A stretch of DNA of 64,000 nucleotides from Paramacrobiotus metropolitanus (lineage: Eukaryota; Tardigrada; Eutardigrada; Parachela; Macrobiotidae): the NCBI RefSeq assembly GCF_019649055.1, contig NW_026570253.1, forward strand, positions 124,001-188,000, given 5' to 3'. Below the pieces are notes generated by a model, which was not told the origin of the DNA, ran no database searches, and saw only the letters and a list, made by a program, of their open reading frames with translations. Of the stretch, positions 11,911 through 23,755 are shown piece after piece. Both the position numbers and the translations under genes were made by a program. How positions within the stretch are numbered: position 1 is the stretch's first letter; each line of letters starts with the position of its first letter.

Positions 11911-12611
11911 ATGATGTTCGGGCAGAAGCAGCATCAGTCGGAGGACGAACTAGAAATGGAACGGCAGGCCGCAAGCGCAGCTGTACAGCAGAATGTGATC
12001 GGTTCGTCGTTAATAATTTCTTCTTCTAATCTTCTTACAAGAAAATTATGAGAATTTGAGATTATGTTATTTATATACGGTACCCGCTCTAGCACGAACT
12101 TCTTGTACGCTGTACCGTTTACCTACCCTGTAGCTTAAATTGACTCCAGAAGTGGACTTTTGAAATTGCAAAGAAGTTTATTACGATGGTAACTTGATGC
12201 TGATTGTATGATTCTCCGTAAACGGGAATACGAGTAACTAATAACTATGCAGTGCGACCCAGTGCCATCCGCACCGGCACAATTAAATAAACAGTAAAAG
12301 TTAATGAAAGGTGTAAATACGATAAAGTGTAACAACCATAATGCTTCAAGGTTTGTCATGTTTTTGACGCGCAAGTAAAGGAATGCAGTAAGTTGGAAAG
12401 TGTAACTCTTACCGAAAAACTCAGATCTCTGTCTTGGTATAAAATGGTATTACAGGCTGTATAGTATTCAGTTAACCTTAAAGACGTGTTCGGGGTGGTT
12501 AATCAATAATCAATTAATGCAGATTTTCTTTTTTCTGTAGCTTTCGCCCTGATTGTGGGATTGATCAGACTTACGCCAATGGCTCTGGACATGCTCTCCA
12601 ATTACCTTTAA
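11911..12611 (+). CDS. TOMM5: TOMM5-like small subunit of the mitochondrial import (TOM) complex, 2 exons
   Basis: Exon 1 is 11911-12001 and exon 2 is 12541-12611 (TAA 12609-12611). The splice (AATGTGATCG|GTTCGT ... TTTTTTCTGTAG|CTTTCG) joins in phase to give 53 residues. The N-terminal half is charged (SEDELEMERQ). The C-terminal half is one hydrophobic helix with the TOM5 hallmark Arg and Thr-Pro: FALIVGLIRLTPMALDMLSN. Animal TOMM5 is about 51 residues, with an acidic start and the same helix-R-x-TP-x-L arrangement. Its role is in assembly and stability of the outer-membrane import pore. Each exon is too short to stand out as an open frame. The donor GTTCGT is unusual but is supported by phase and by conservation across the join. 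The assignment rests on a short protein and could be wrong. Confidence 0.58.
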
Positions 12612-13484
12612 ACTTTGATGTGACTGTTGTTGTATTTATTGTGTTAACTGCAATTTTCCTGTCGTGGTTTCTTAGCTTTTCTGTTTGCCAAGAAATAGCA
12701 TTGTTTGGAGTTTTTTAAATGTTACTACAAGTATTTAACAAGATGGTGCAGCAGTACAGTTAATGGAATATCGCATTTTGTTGCTCATATCAACATGAGA
12801 AAATTAAATTGGAGCAAATACAGAGACGGATTTTGTATGATATGTTTTGGTCACTTTTGGATAACATTAAGTATTCATTTAAATGTTTACGATATACAAA
12901 CGAACATTATCATTTTGATCCTTAAACGTGCACATTAGTCCCGCAATATTAATCGTTGGCCGATAAATATTGTATAAACACAACTATAGCAGGCATACGT
13001 GACCGTCGAAAATTTGTTAAACCTTTATTATTCACTGCAGCTGTGCACCAAAAATGACAACCAATAAGATAAAAAAAAATTTACTTTGAACCAGAAACAA
13101 AGAGAGCTATCACGATGTGTCACAATCGCCAAATCAATCACCCGCCGTGAAAACAACTGCGCGACACAACAAGCGTTGCCGGCTTCAGTACGTTCGCTTG
13201 GCAATCCATAGTTTAAAGGCATCCAGCTGATTTTGAAGAATGTACGAACCTCTACGAACCAAACACACGATGGGTACACTACTGTGGCGCGGGATATCAA
13301 AAGATTTTCCTTAGGTTTTCTAGAGATTAGTCAGAACGGTGACTACGGGGCAGTGCACACTTACGGGTCATGGCAGACCAGTTGACACGCGTCAGGGCGC
13401 CGTAGTGGTATCACTTTTCGGTCGACTAGGGAACAAGCACACAGTAATTGCAAAAGGGGAACACAGAACGCCGACGTCAATGGA
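12612..13484. other. Convergent spacer between TOMM5-like gene and CEP164
   Basis: These 873 bases are AT-rich and lie between the 3' ends of two convergent genes. Frames present on the minus strand (13028-13300) show no family resemblance. I see nothing else. Confidence 0.5.
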
Positions 13485-16400
13485 CTAATACGAACTCTTT
13501 TCGGGATCGCAGTCGCTGCTTGGACTTGGCGCCGGCGCCAGCGGGAGCAAAGGCCGATTGGGCGGCTGCTTCATCGTAAGAGGCGAACCGGTTGCGGAGG
13601 GTGATGGGGGGCGCGAAGGACTCAGCATGACTGCTGACCAGTGACAGCCTGCAGCGGGAGGAGGGCAGTCGCTTAGTCGCTGCTGGCCACTGCCGTCCGT
13701 GTTAATCACCACGTTCATGCCGCACTTGTACAGGTTAATCAGGTTAGTTGGCGTTGCCAGACAGTGGACAGTGTTAGTGGGGCACAGATAGAGTGCAACA
13801 AAGAACTGTGGGTGCACAACACACGTTACGGAACGGATAGTATTATTTTAAGAGCTACAGTAACTCACGGAAGCTTCATCGATCAGCAGCTCGCGCAGCA
13901 GGTTCCGTACGTTAACAACATGGCCGGATGTTACTGCGCGGATGTCACGGCGGCTACGGTAAACCCGCGCATTAGTGTGGTTAGATTGGTTAGTTACAAC
14001 TTACAACCAGCTGAAATCACTGTTAACCTAGTTGATTATACGTTAGTGTGGATGATGCGCGCCAGAATGTCCCCACACACATTTTCACACAAACCACATA
14101 GACGCTACATAATTAATGTAAATACACGGAATAAGCGCGACGTACGGAAGGAATGTGCACTTTGGTGATTCAGCTCTTAGTCCGTGTGTGATACTCGATA
14201 TTCAGGCGATTAGACAAGCGTACCCGTTGCCAGTGGCCTGACTGCTGCTGTTGCTGCGGGGTGACAGGCTGCGGTGCGACGAGTGACGCCGGATAATTGA
14301 GGAGTAGGGTGAGCGTTCGCGCTGCGGACTACGCGGACGGGCCGTTGGCAGCGCGAAGCCGCTGATGGGGTCATCGAGGTCAACGCCAACGGGAACGCCG
14401 CTGTGGGCTGGTTCGTCGGCAAACACCGGCCCGTTGGCCATCAACGTCGACTCCGACAAATCTAGCGGCTCTGAAAGTTCCCCTGAAAAATTAAAACGAT
14501 AAAAACACCCGCTTTGGCATGGGAAAAATAAGTATGAAAATTTGATGTTTTAGTTCTACCAGTATAACATGGATATCTACTAAATAATAGCCCCATTTGA
14601 GTGAGATCACTTGCAACACAGTGCCTCACCTGTCTCGTTTGTGAGTGCGTCGGCAGGAAGACCGGCTGCGTCAGTCAGCGCCTCACCACTGCCTTCCGCT
14701 ATCGGTCCGAGATGCTCCTCCACGACTGTCTTCAACTGACTACAAAAGCAAGTATGCATGCCATTAACATCCTGCATCAAAGATGCCGAAGCCGCTCCGT
14801 ACTCGACGCGTTCGAGGTAGCGTTGTTTGGCGCGCTGCAGAAAAGACATGTCTTCTTCCATGTCGGTGCGCTGTCTTTCCAGCCTTTCCAGAGTCATCTG
14901 CCAAAAAAGAAATATGTCACTGGCGTTGTGCAGTGTACAGGTACTGGGCCGTACATACTTGACTTTGTTTAAGGTCCTTCGCCAACATTCTTAGCTCTTC
15001 TTTGAGCTGATCGCATTGCTGTTTCACCTCATTTTCCTGCGTAACAATAAAACATACCCATATAAAAAGCACCTGCATTATAGTGCAAGGCTGCAGAGTC
15101 TGCAGACAATCGTCATGGTCTCAGCTGACAAAAGCGCGTATAAAGTGTTATAAATGCAGCAAACTACAAACCTGAAACAAAGCTGACAATTCCTTTACTC
15201 TCGTATTTCGTTTGCATTACTCCAAAATGCAAGCTGCAGGCTGGTTTATATTTTATATTGCACGCGTGGATTACTCGGTTCGGTAAAAACGGGATGCGCG
15301 AGCGAGCGGCAAATAGTGCATAAAAGGTCGGCAAACAAGGCGATCGAACACAGTCACCGCAAGTGCACACCGGACACATTGAACAAATTATGTTTTTCGA
15401 GGCTGCGGCGGGTGGAATTTTTACCTGTTTGCGCAGATCCTGAATCTGGCTTTCTAGGACTCCTTTTTGCTTTTCAAGGGCATCAATCTTCAAAGACAAG
15501 GAGACAAATGGCTGGTTCATGCGGTGCGAAACGACTGACGCACAACGGCTTCCCAAATTCAAACGGCATTGACACAAGGGCACGGATGAAGGACAATCCA
15601 GAGCACGGAAACCCTACCTGCGCTTTCTTGAAAAATGCTTCATCAGCTGCTTCCATCTTGATCTTATCCAGTTCTCGGTTCATTTTATCCAGTTCCTGCT
15701 CCACCTGTAACAGAAACATGTGTTTCAAAAACATGAGAAAAGCGCGAGAAACGCGCATTATGTTCCAAAACAACGGAAATGATATCAAACAAATACTTTT
15801 TGCTTTGAGAGTATAATTCATTTGTATTCGCCAAAGAAAAATTTGCTGAATGTACAAAAAGAAAAGTGTAAAGTAACCTGTTTAAGTTCCTGCGCGTGTT
15901 TCTGGCGGATCTCCTCGACACGTCTGCGGTGAATCTCCTGTAGACTATTGATTTCCGCTTCCATGGATTTCTTCAATTGTTCCAGTTCGGCGCGTTCCCG
16001 TTTTTCCGCTTCAATACGCCGATCCAGCTCCTCTTTCCGCAGAGCTTCTTCTGTTTTCTGCAGTTCCTCGCGCAACGTGTCTCTACAAATCCAGAATGCA
16101 ATATATTCAACATCCGGATGAAGCTAAATTACACCGCTTATGACCGCAAAATTTTACAGAAATACAGATTAATAGCAAAAAAATTTCGCAGATCACAGCA
16201 AAATTAAGAACCACAAATTTCACTAATTATTCGCTGATTATCGCAAAAATAAACCTGTAGCATGTACACTTAAAAAACTTAAGACAATGCAATGGACGAG
16301 TGCAAGAAGTCATATGGCATTCACAGAGTGTTTACGCATGAATTAAGTGGGACGTCGTTGGTCACACGATGCCGATTAATTTGCCGGAAGGAACGTGCAG

Positions 16401-19400
16401 AGATGCTGACGCGTAAGCGGGACTCTCCCTTACCTTAATAGCTGCTCCTGGCTGGCCTTTTCGGCCTTCAACTGATCACGGAGCCTCCGCAGCTCATCAT
16501 TCATGGCCTCGCTAAAATTAGCCGATGATTAGGTAATACCGAATACATGTCCAAGCTATGTGTTTACGCCAATCTGTACTGATACGCCGGCAAAAGATCT
16601 GTCAAACAAATCATCTTCCATGTAACATTTACTGCTCCACATCCAGTGATCAACAGCATTCACTGATCACTGGTGCATATTCCAGCGTGATCATTGTCTA
16701 CTGCCTGTAAATTCGCCATCAAAGCGAGGGCGTATGTACAGATAATTTTCGGATGATCAACATCGAAATTGTATAACTTCATATACGTACTTACCGGACA
16801 GTTTTTTCCTGACTGGCTCGTTCCTTTTGCAAGTTATCGTTGACCCTCTTCAGCTCACCGGCAATTTCATTTCTGAATGCACAGCGCAAGTTATTTACAC
16901 TTCCACAGATTCCAGCATGTCTCAATTTAACTCTTTATACACAACTGTGTATTACTACTGTCGACTAACAAAGACAAACTTATACCGTAAATCCTTTTCT
17001 TTCCCTTCCCGCTCTTTGGCAATTTTGTCTTTCATCAGGCGAATTTCTTCATTCATCTGCTCCCTACAAGAAAAGCATATCAACAAAAGCATATAAACGT
17101 TAACGATAATCAATCGTATGATAACTGGAACTGCAGCAAAGAGCAAAGTATTTAGCTTTTTCAAGTGATGTACCTGACATTCGATAACAAGAAAGTTATT
17201 ATACTGATGATACGCGACCACTATGATACCTTCAATGATTCTAAATTATTTACGAAACCATCATCTGATGCGACAATCGACAAACCAACCAAAAACGCGG
17301 CAATTCATAAAATTTCGAAACTGGAAGATATGATACTTTTTATTATAGCTAGCCGCAGAGAATCTAAAATTTTTTATCTTTATCTTTTCTAAAGCAAAGC
17401 TCCAGCCCACCTCAGCTTTTTCTCCTCGGCTTCCCTCTCCAGCCGCAGGCGTTCACGCATCTTGCGGATGGTCTCCTCATTTTCCCGCCGTATCCGCGCC
17501 TCCTCTTCTCTGACTTTCTCGGCGCTGATTCGTTCAACGCTGGGTTTGGCCGCCACGGGCGGCGGCGTGCTGGCGGCGGCGGGGGACAGCTGCCCAACGA
17601 CGGCTGCCGATCCACTGGAAGGTCGCCGCTCACCCAGCGCCATATCGTTCTGTGGGAATGATTCCGAGGCCCTGTGTACAAAAAGCGCAATAAAATTTAA
17701 AGTACAGAATGATATCAACATGTACAGGGACCGGTTGTACAACAACAATCAGCAATCTTTAACGACCGGGTGGGATGCATTACCACGAAATGGCTACTCT
17801 AGAGTAAAAACGAATCATCTAACTTTGAAATAATGAAAATCAGCCTTTGACGAATTAATCTGAACCTGAATCACTACTATTATGCGATTAATGCAACATT
17901 TTTACGTTCAAATAAAATAAGTATTACTTATTCTTGCTTGGTATCCCTGACTTTTGGCACACGCAACGTTAATTTATCAGTTTCCTGTTTAAAAATCTGT
18001 TACCAATCCCTTATTACGCCGGTAAAACCTTAGGGTCCGGTTAGCTATCTCGTTTAATTTGCCAAGCATCAGCTTATAATGAAATTACGAAGAGGAAACG
18101 TGGTTCAACGTCAAAGTGCACATTATTTCAAACACCGGCAAGGGTAACGGCTAACGGATGACAACGGTTCGGCGGTTTTTAAAACAATGATCATACCTGC
18201 GCTTCTCAAGGGCCGACATCTGTTCGGGTGTGACCTGGGGTTTAGGTGGAACTGGAGGAGCATTGGGAGAGGCCGGTCGGTTGAAGGGGGGACTACAGGG
18301 AACAGCGGAAACAAGATAGATGGACAGACAAACAAACAGATACACACCACTCACATTGACCGATCAAGTAGGCTACCTGGATACTGACAAAATGACAGGA
18401 AGGAGGATGGGTTATCAAAAAATTTACCGGTACAATATACACCCGCAAACACGAACGCATGCCAGGTAAGCAGCTCAAATTTTCCTCACACGGCACAAAA
18501 AATAGCTGCAGTTCATCACTACGAGTTCATCACTCGTACAGTTACCAACTTGCACTGAGTTGCACGCCGATATTTTAAAATATTAGCCATAAAATCGTAC
18601 AACAAAAACCGAAAGCAAAATAAAAATGTTAAATCATAAATTAAACCATGCAAAGTTAACGTATATAAACCATCGTCCTTGTTAATATAAAGTTTTTGTT
18701 CGTGCATACGATAAAACTGCATATAGTAAGTAAGGCTTACGATGAAGTATCGGAGCTGTTGAGATTTAGGAGACTTCGGCGCGACTCGCCGGGGCTGGCC
18801 GACGGTGTGGGACTGGCAGTGGGTGAGGGGGACGTCGTGGCCGACAAAGGCCGCAAAGGCGTCGGGGTGGTCGGCGCCGGCGGAGTGGCGGGCCGCGCCC
18901 AGGGCGGTACGTTGCCGCCACTGCCGGCACCGGCCGGCGAACGCGGCGGCGGGGCGAAAACAGCGCGCGGACGCAAAGCGTTGCGTGGGGGACCGCTGCC
19001 GGTGGGACTGCCGGGTGTCGTTGGCGACACCGGGGAGGATGTCCGGAAATGCGAGTACGGCTGCAGAAAGACAAACCACACAGGCGGTCAGCTATGAAAG
19101 ACCGTTTGTAGCTACGAAAGAAAGAACCATTTCCATATTCACTTATATATGTACTCTGATTATGCAATTAAATTTAATACCAGGGATTTAAAATAGCTAC
19201 AGAGGGCACCACATCACGATGTGACAAATGTACTATGATACTGTTAGCTATCAAAGCACCAAAATATTAGCAAAAGCCCGCATGCCATTTTACAGAAGTA
19301 CACAAAACGAAGAATGAAACCTTACAAGTACCTAGGCACAATTCAATACAATAAGTTTTTTTCGAAAAACGGATTACATACTTCGTGCTTTTTAAAAAAA

Positions 19401-21804
19401 TTTTTCACCGCGCATCAGCAGACAGTCCTAACAGTACGATGTTTCCATAATTTCCTTTATCCAGATTTTACGCGCTCAAATCGGTTGACTTATACAACTT
19501 ATTTATAACATAAAACAGTAATATTTTCACATTACGTTTGACATGATCAGTGCCAATCGTGAAAATAATATATAGTAACGTTAGACTCACCGAGGCTTGA
19601 CGCGGTGGCAGGGTATCTCCATTGGCCAGCAACAGCTCGGGCGGTACCTCCTCGACACACCGCCGTCGTAGCCGGTTCTGGCGTTCGCGCTCCACCATCT
19701 GCCGGAAGTGGGTGTCCAGCGGGTGTTCCCACGCGGAAACGCCATTCTCCGTGTTAAAATAGTAAATCTGTCCCGTCGGCTGGTCTTCTCTGCGATCAAA
19801 ACCAAAACACATCGTTTTGTTTCCATAATTACCGAAATCACTGTAAAAAAACATTAGCAATTTCAAGCGGAATTCACTAACAAACATTCTGAGAATTTCC
19901 CAGCAAAAACTCTGGTCAAAATACAGACTAAATTCCTCCCACAGAAGAGGACATTTCTGGCTGAAAGAGTAAGCTGATTAGTGTAGCTGTGTTGAACGGC
20001 GAATCATCACACAGCCGCAGCGACGTAAACAATCTTTTCCACCCACAGAACGCCGTGGATGACGCGCAGCGGTGATTTGAAGGAGAGAGAGAGCGAGGCC
20101 AAAGAGAGTCACGGCGCATTGTACATAAGTGTACTCACACTGCGCGCCAGCCCGGCGGAAGGGATGCGTTGAGACCTTCACGGGCAATCCACACCAGATC
20201 CACTTCGTCCTTCACGTTAATGCCCAGCGCACGAGCGTATTCGGCGATGTCTGCGGGAATAATCACATTTAATTTTTTAATTAATTGAACAGCATTTCCG
20301 TAATTCAATACAGCAGTGCACGCACAAATGTCCGTAGCAAATCTTGCCAGCAGCATTTTGAACGTAGAATCTGATATCACTGGCATTCGTGAATTTCGAA
20401 TCAATACCCGCAATTAGTTACTATTACATCATACCTAGAAAAACGGCCAAACAGACGTAGGTTATTTTTTTAAAAAATATGAAAAACATCATTTCTCCGA
20501 TACTTTAATTTATTAAATTTGAAATAGTTGTGAAAACAGTTGGTGCAGAGCACAGTTGTGCACTAGATCAGTTAACGAGTAGATGTACAATGTATATGCG
20601 TATGGCATAAGTCGACTTCAATAACCCGAATTAATTGAAGCTCCTTTATAGCATCAATAAACCGCACCATAACAATCAACTGCTAAAATTCGGTTTGGTT
20701 GATTTTATCCTCAGAAATATCTTTACCAACAAGATTGCGAAAGTTATCTTCTTAATTTGTAACTGTGAAGGAAATTCCTTGAAATCAGAGCTGTAGAAGC
20801 GAAAACCGTAACGGTTAACGGATCAAAGTAAACACAGGCTTGATCATCATATGTAAACATTAAAATTAATAAAATGTGAAATCTTGTTGGTAGTTGTAAG
20901 TTAAGTTTCCGGTCCGGAAAAAGGTTGATTTTGTTATCCAGCGAATAGTCGAGCCTTCGCACACTACATGTCGAAGAACTGGCAGTTTGGATCGGATTAG
21001 CGAACGATATAAATTTCACAATCCTCAAGAAATGCATAAATACTCTCGGTTATGTATGCGTACACACTTGATAAAAGACTACAGTGAAACATTTCAAGCT
21101 CACACATTCCAGTAATAATATTTATAAACCCAATATAGGGCCAAATCTTTTGCACGAGTACTTGTAGTGACCCTCGTGATAAGGAATCCATACAGCAAAA
21201 CGAGTAGCCCCGTTTCCTCTGGGTAGGTGCGGTTTATGAGGCTTGCCGAGTGGTCAATACAAAATTTTACGTTTAGCCCAAAAAATCCCGTGGTTAGTTA
21301 ATGGTTACTTTTATCTGCATAATTGCGAACCATAATGCAATTGATTTAACGCAGTTCGTGAAACAAATGCGAAGCAGTAAGGAAATATTACACTTCGCCT
21401 GTCCGTAGATACCAGAATTATTACAAAAAACTAAGTGCTTTTTTACGATACATTTTCCCCAAAGCATTCGAACCGCTATACGAACGCCAAGAAACGATGG
21501 TTAAGGCTTAAGGGTAATTCCTTAAAAACCAGCGATTACAACAATCTGCGCTTTACCCAGCTGACTAATTTCAGCACCGTTCTTTTACGTTGCAGGTGTT
21601 AATATTTTATATTTTGTTATTCCGTAATGTGGAAAGAACAGAGTAAATCTAAGTTGCGAAAATATTTTAAAAAATTGAAGAAACCAGTAATAACCGTTAC
21701 AAAGGGTGAGCGAATGGACACTGACCGTCATCGGTGGGCGCCTCAGTGGCCTGCACAGCGGCAACATCCTCCAGTAACAAGATCTGCGGTCTGGCTGATT
21801 TCAT
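13485..21804 (-). CDS. CEP164: CEP164 homologue (centriole distal-appendage / ciliogenesis protein), 17 exons
   Basis: Exons: 21726-21804, 20139-20250, 19591-19789, 18741-19060, 18197-18292, 17411-17671, 16986-17063, 16795-16872, 16434-16511, 15878-16082, 15618-15704, 15425-15487, 14959-15036, 14630-14897, 14224-14482, 13869-13953, 13485-13805. Phases are consistent throughout, giving 888 residues against 1,460 in human. The N-terminus is diagnostic: the helical leader (IAEYARALGI, then LVWIAREGLNASLPPGWRAV) and the WW domain (TGQIYYFNTENGVSAWEHPL). Pro/Ser-rich exons follow, then a long coiled coil over exons 6-14 and a Ser/Pro-rich tail. Exons 7, 8 and 9 are each exactly 78 nt, in the same phase, and encode related 26-residue units (see findings). 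In vertebrates CEP164 sits on distal appendages and recruits TTBK2 through its WW region to start cilium formation. The start is taken at MKSARPQ; an in-frame ATG at 21885 would add 27 residues. The acceptor of the last exon (13805) is the least certain. Confidence 0.85.
16434..17063 (-). repeat. Three tandem 78-nt exons coding 26-residue coiled-coil repeats
   Basis: CEP164 exons at 16986-17063, 16795-16872 and 16434-16511 are all 78 nt with phase-2 boundaries. The encoded units align without gaps: MNEEIRLMKDKIAKEREGKE, IAGELKRVNDNLQKERASQE and MNDELRRLRDQLKAEKASQE. The first residues of the next exon (LREELQKTEEALRKEE) continue the pattern. This points to tandem exon duplication within the gene. 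Confidence 0.75.
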
Positions 21805-23755
21805 CTTAGTCCAGCATGGAAACGCGGCTGCCGCCTGCTGCTGCAAGGGATCACACTGCTCTTCTTCCAGCCGCAACAGCCTCATAGACCCGGTTGTCAA
21901 GTGCAGGATAGTACAGTCCAGCAGATGCCACAATAGCCGCACCGTCCCGATCCAAACAGCCGCAATCAACCTGAACCAATGCACAATTCCTTCATCATAC
22001 TTTCTTCCGTCATGTTCAGAAAAACCATATAAAAATCCAGACAGGCTGCTGGCAAAACGCGCCAACGAGTGCTGTTTCCGGCGACGCGCATGTTGTCCAA
22101 AGTCGCTTGATTCTATACTCTGATTCGCTGCGGCCGAGTAGAGCAAGCGCGCCGTGCTGCCAGCGCCGGAAGAGTGCGGTATTATCAAATGAAAAGCGGC
22201 CCCGTTTATGAACTATGATGGCGCGTTCGAATGTGTTTTGTGGATATGTGTGTATGTGCTGGCAATATTTTATTATATTGTGCTGTATGGAAATCGGGAG
22301 CATGCTGGTTATGACTCGACCGGCAGGCGCATATTTCTGGCTGAGTGTGTTGCTAAATATACAGTGGAACGCCGCTCGTCCAAGAGAAGAACCGCGGGAG
22401 AGTCGCGCGCGCGGGTGTGTATGTGTGTACGAGGCATCGATGCATGTTGTATTGAAACGGCAGCGCCAGTTTTGCCAAAACATATGCGGTATCACTCGCT
22501 CGCTTACGCGCCGTCGGCAGAATTGTTGACAATTGAAATGTCGGTAATTTATTGCCAGCTAATTGTTGGGATGCGGCAAGCGATTTTTACGGGTGTGCAT
22601 ATCCCGACTTCTCTGGTGGATTTCTTTGAAATTTTATTCAGCAGTTTCTTCTTAATTATTTCCATATAAAACGTAATTAAACACGTTCTGTTTGGTTTTC
22701 TTTGAATAAATAGCAATTTTTTTATCGTAGCAACTCTCATCAAAACTTGCTATTATCCAAACTAGCAATGGTAAAGGTGATCATTTCAACTTCCTCTTCA
22801 TAAGAATATAAAACCAAGAGAAATAAGAATAAAACTGGCACTTCAACAAAATTTTAAATAAATTTTCCAATCAAATTATTCAGCTAATTATCAGGATTTA
22901 AAAAATTAAGCAGGGAAACATTCAATCCATCAATTAATTAACTCACGGGAAAATCGGGAACAGTTCCGTTGCTGCCGGCATAATTCACCAATAATTTCCG
23001 GATAACCCAACACACAGTAAATTTAGACCATTATCACATCCGAGTCAATTTGCACAAGATTACGAAAGGCGCAAGAAAAGCGATGGCAAACTGGGGAGGA
23101 AGCGATGCAGTGCGGCAGTGCAACGGAGAATCCGCGGAAAAATCATCCGATTGCTCATCTTTTCTTATTTGTTTTCCACCGGCACATTAACCAACCCCAT
23201 CACTCTGGAAAGGGCTTTATTTTGTTGACTCAAATTACGTGCATCTGGCAACAGTGAGTCTGGTGCTAAATATACACCCTGGCCAGCAAACAAAACTCTT
23301 AAGAAAAAATCTCGGAACGATTCGCACCTCACCTGCACCGCGTCAGCTGTTCGTTTTAATCATTCTGACAATATTACATAAACATTAACGTCAAGGAATC
23401 TCAAGAGGCAAGTCGGAGAATGCTGTTTTTTGAACCGCGACAGGTTGAAATAATCGATCACAGCAGCTAGAGTAGATATTATTAATAAAAGATACGATTA
23501 CAAAGGAAAATATCGCAGCTTTAAACTTCGATCGTTTTTATTTATCTATTGCATTTATTGATAATTTTGAAAAGCTTCGTCCGGGTTTTACTAAACAGAA
23601 TAAGCAATGAAGCTTGCAAGTGTCAGTGGAGGGTCAATCAGAGCCAAAGCTGGATTTTTGCAAGAAGTAGAACAGGTAGGAAAAAGGTTTTTGCACTCAC
23701 CACAGCACTGTTGAACACTGCTTTAATACAAGAATCAGAAATCTATGCACACATT
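21805..23755. other. Spacer between CEP164 start and CIAPIN1 end
   Basis: This covers 1.95 kb between two genes on the same strand and presumably includes the CEP164 promoter. Around 22370-22530 there is a CpG-rich patch (GAGTCGCGCGCGCGGG). Frames at 22208-22669 (+) and 22016-22495 (-) overlap each other and resemble nothing, so I do not call them. From 22660 on the sequence is AT-rich with no feature. Confidence 0.4.

Noticed and set aside
18519-19167. Long frames in several phases (114 to 186 codons)
   Set aside because: They overlap the Pro/Ser-rich CEP164 exon 18741-19060. Only the frame that joins exons 3 and 5 in phase is real; low-complexity G+C leaves the others open.
22016-22669. 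Overlapping frames of about 150 codons on both strands
   Set aside because: CpG-rich spacer with no domain, splice structure or conserved motif; more likely flanking or promoter DNA.
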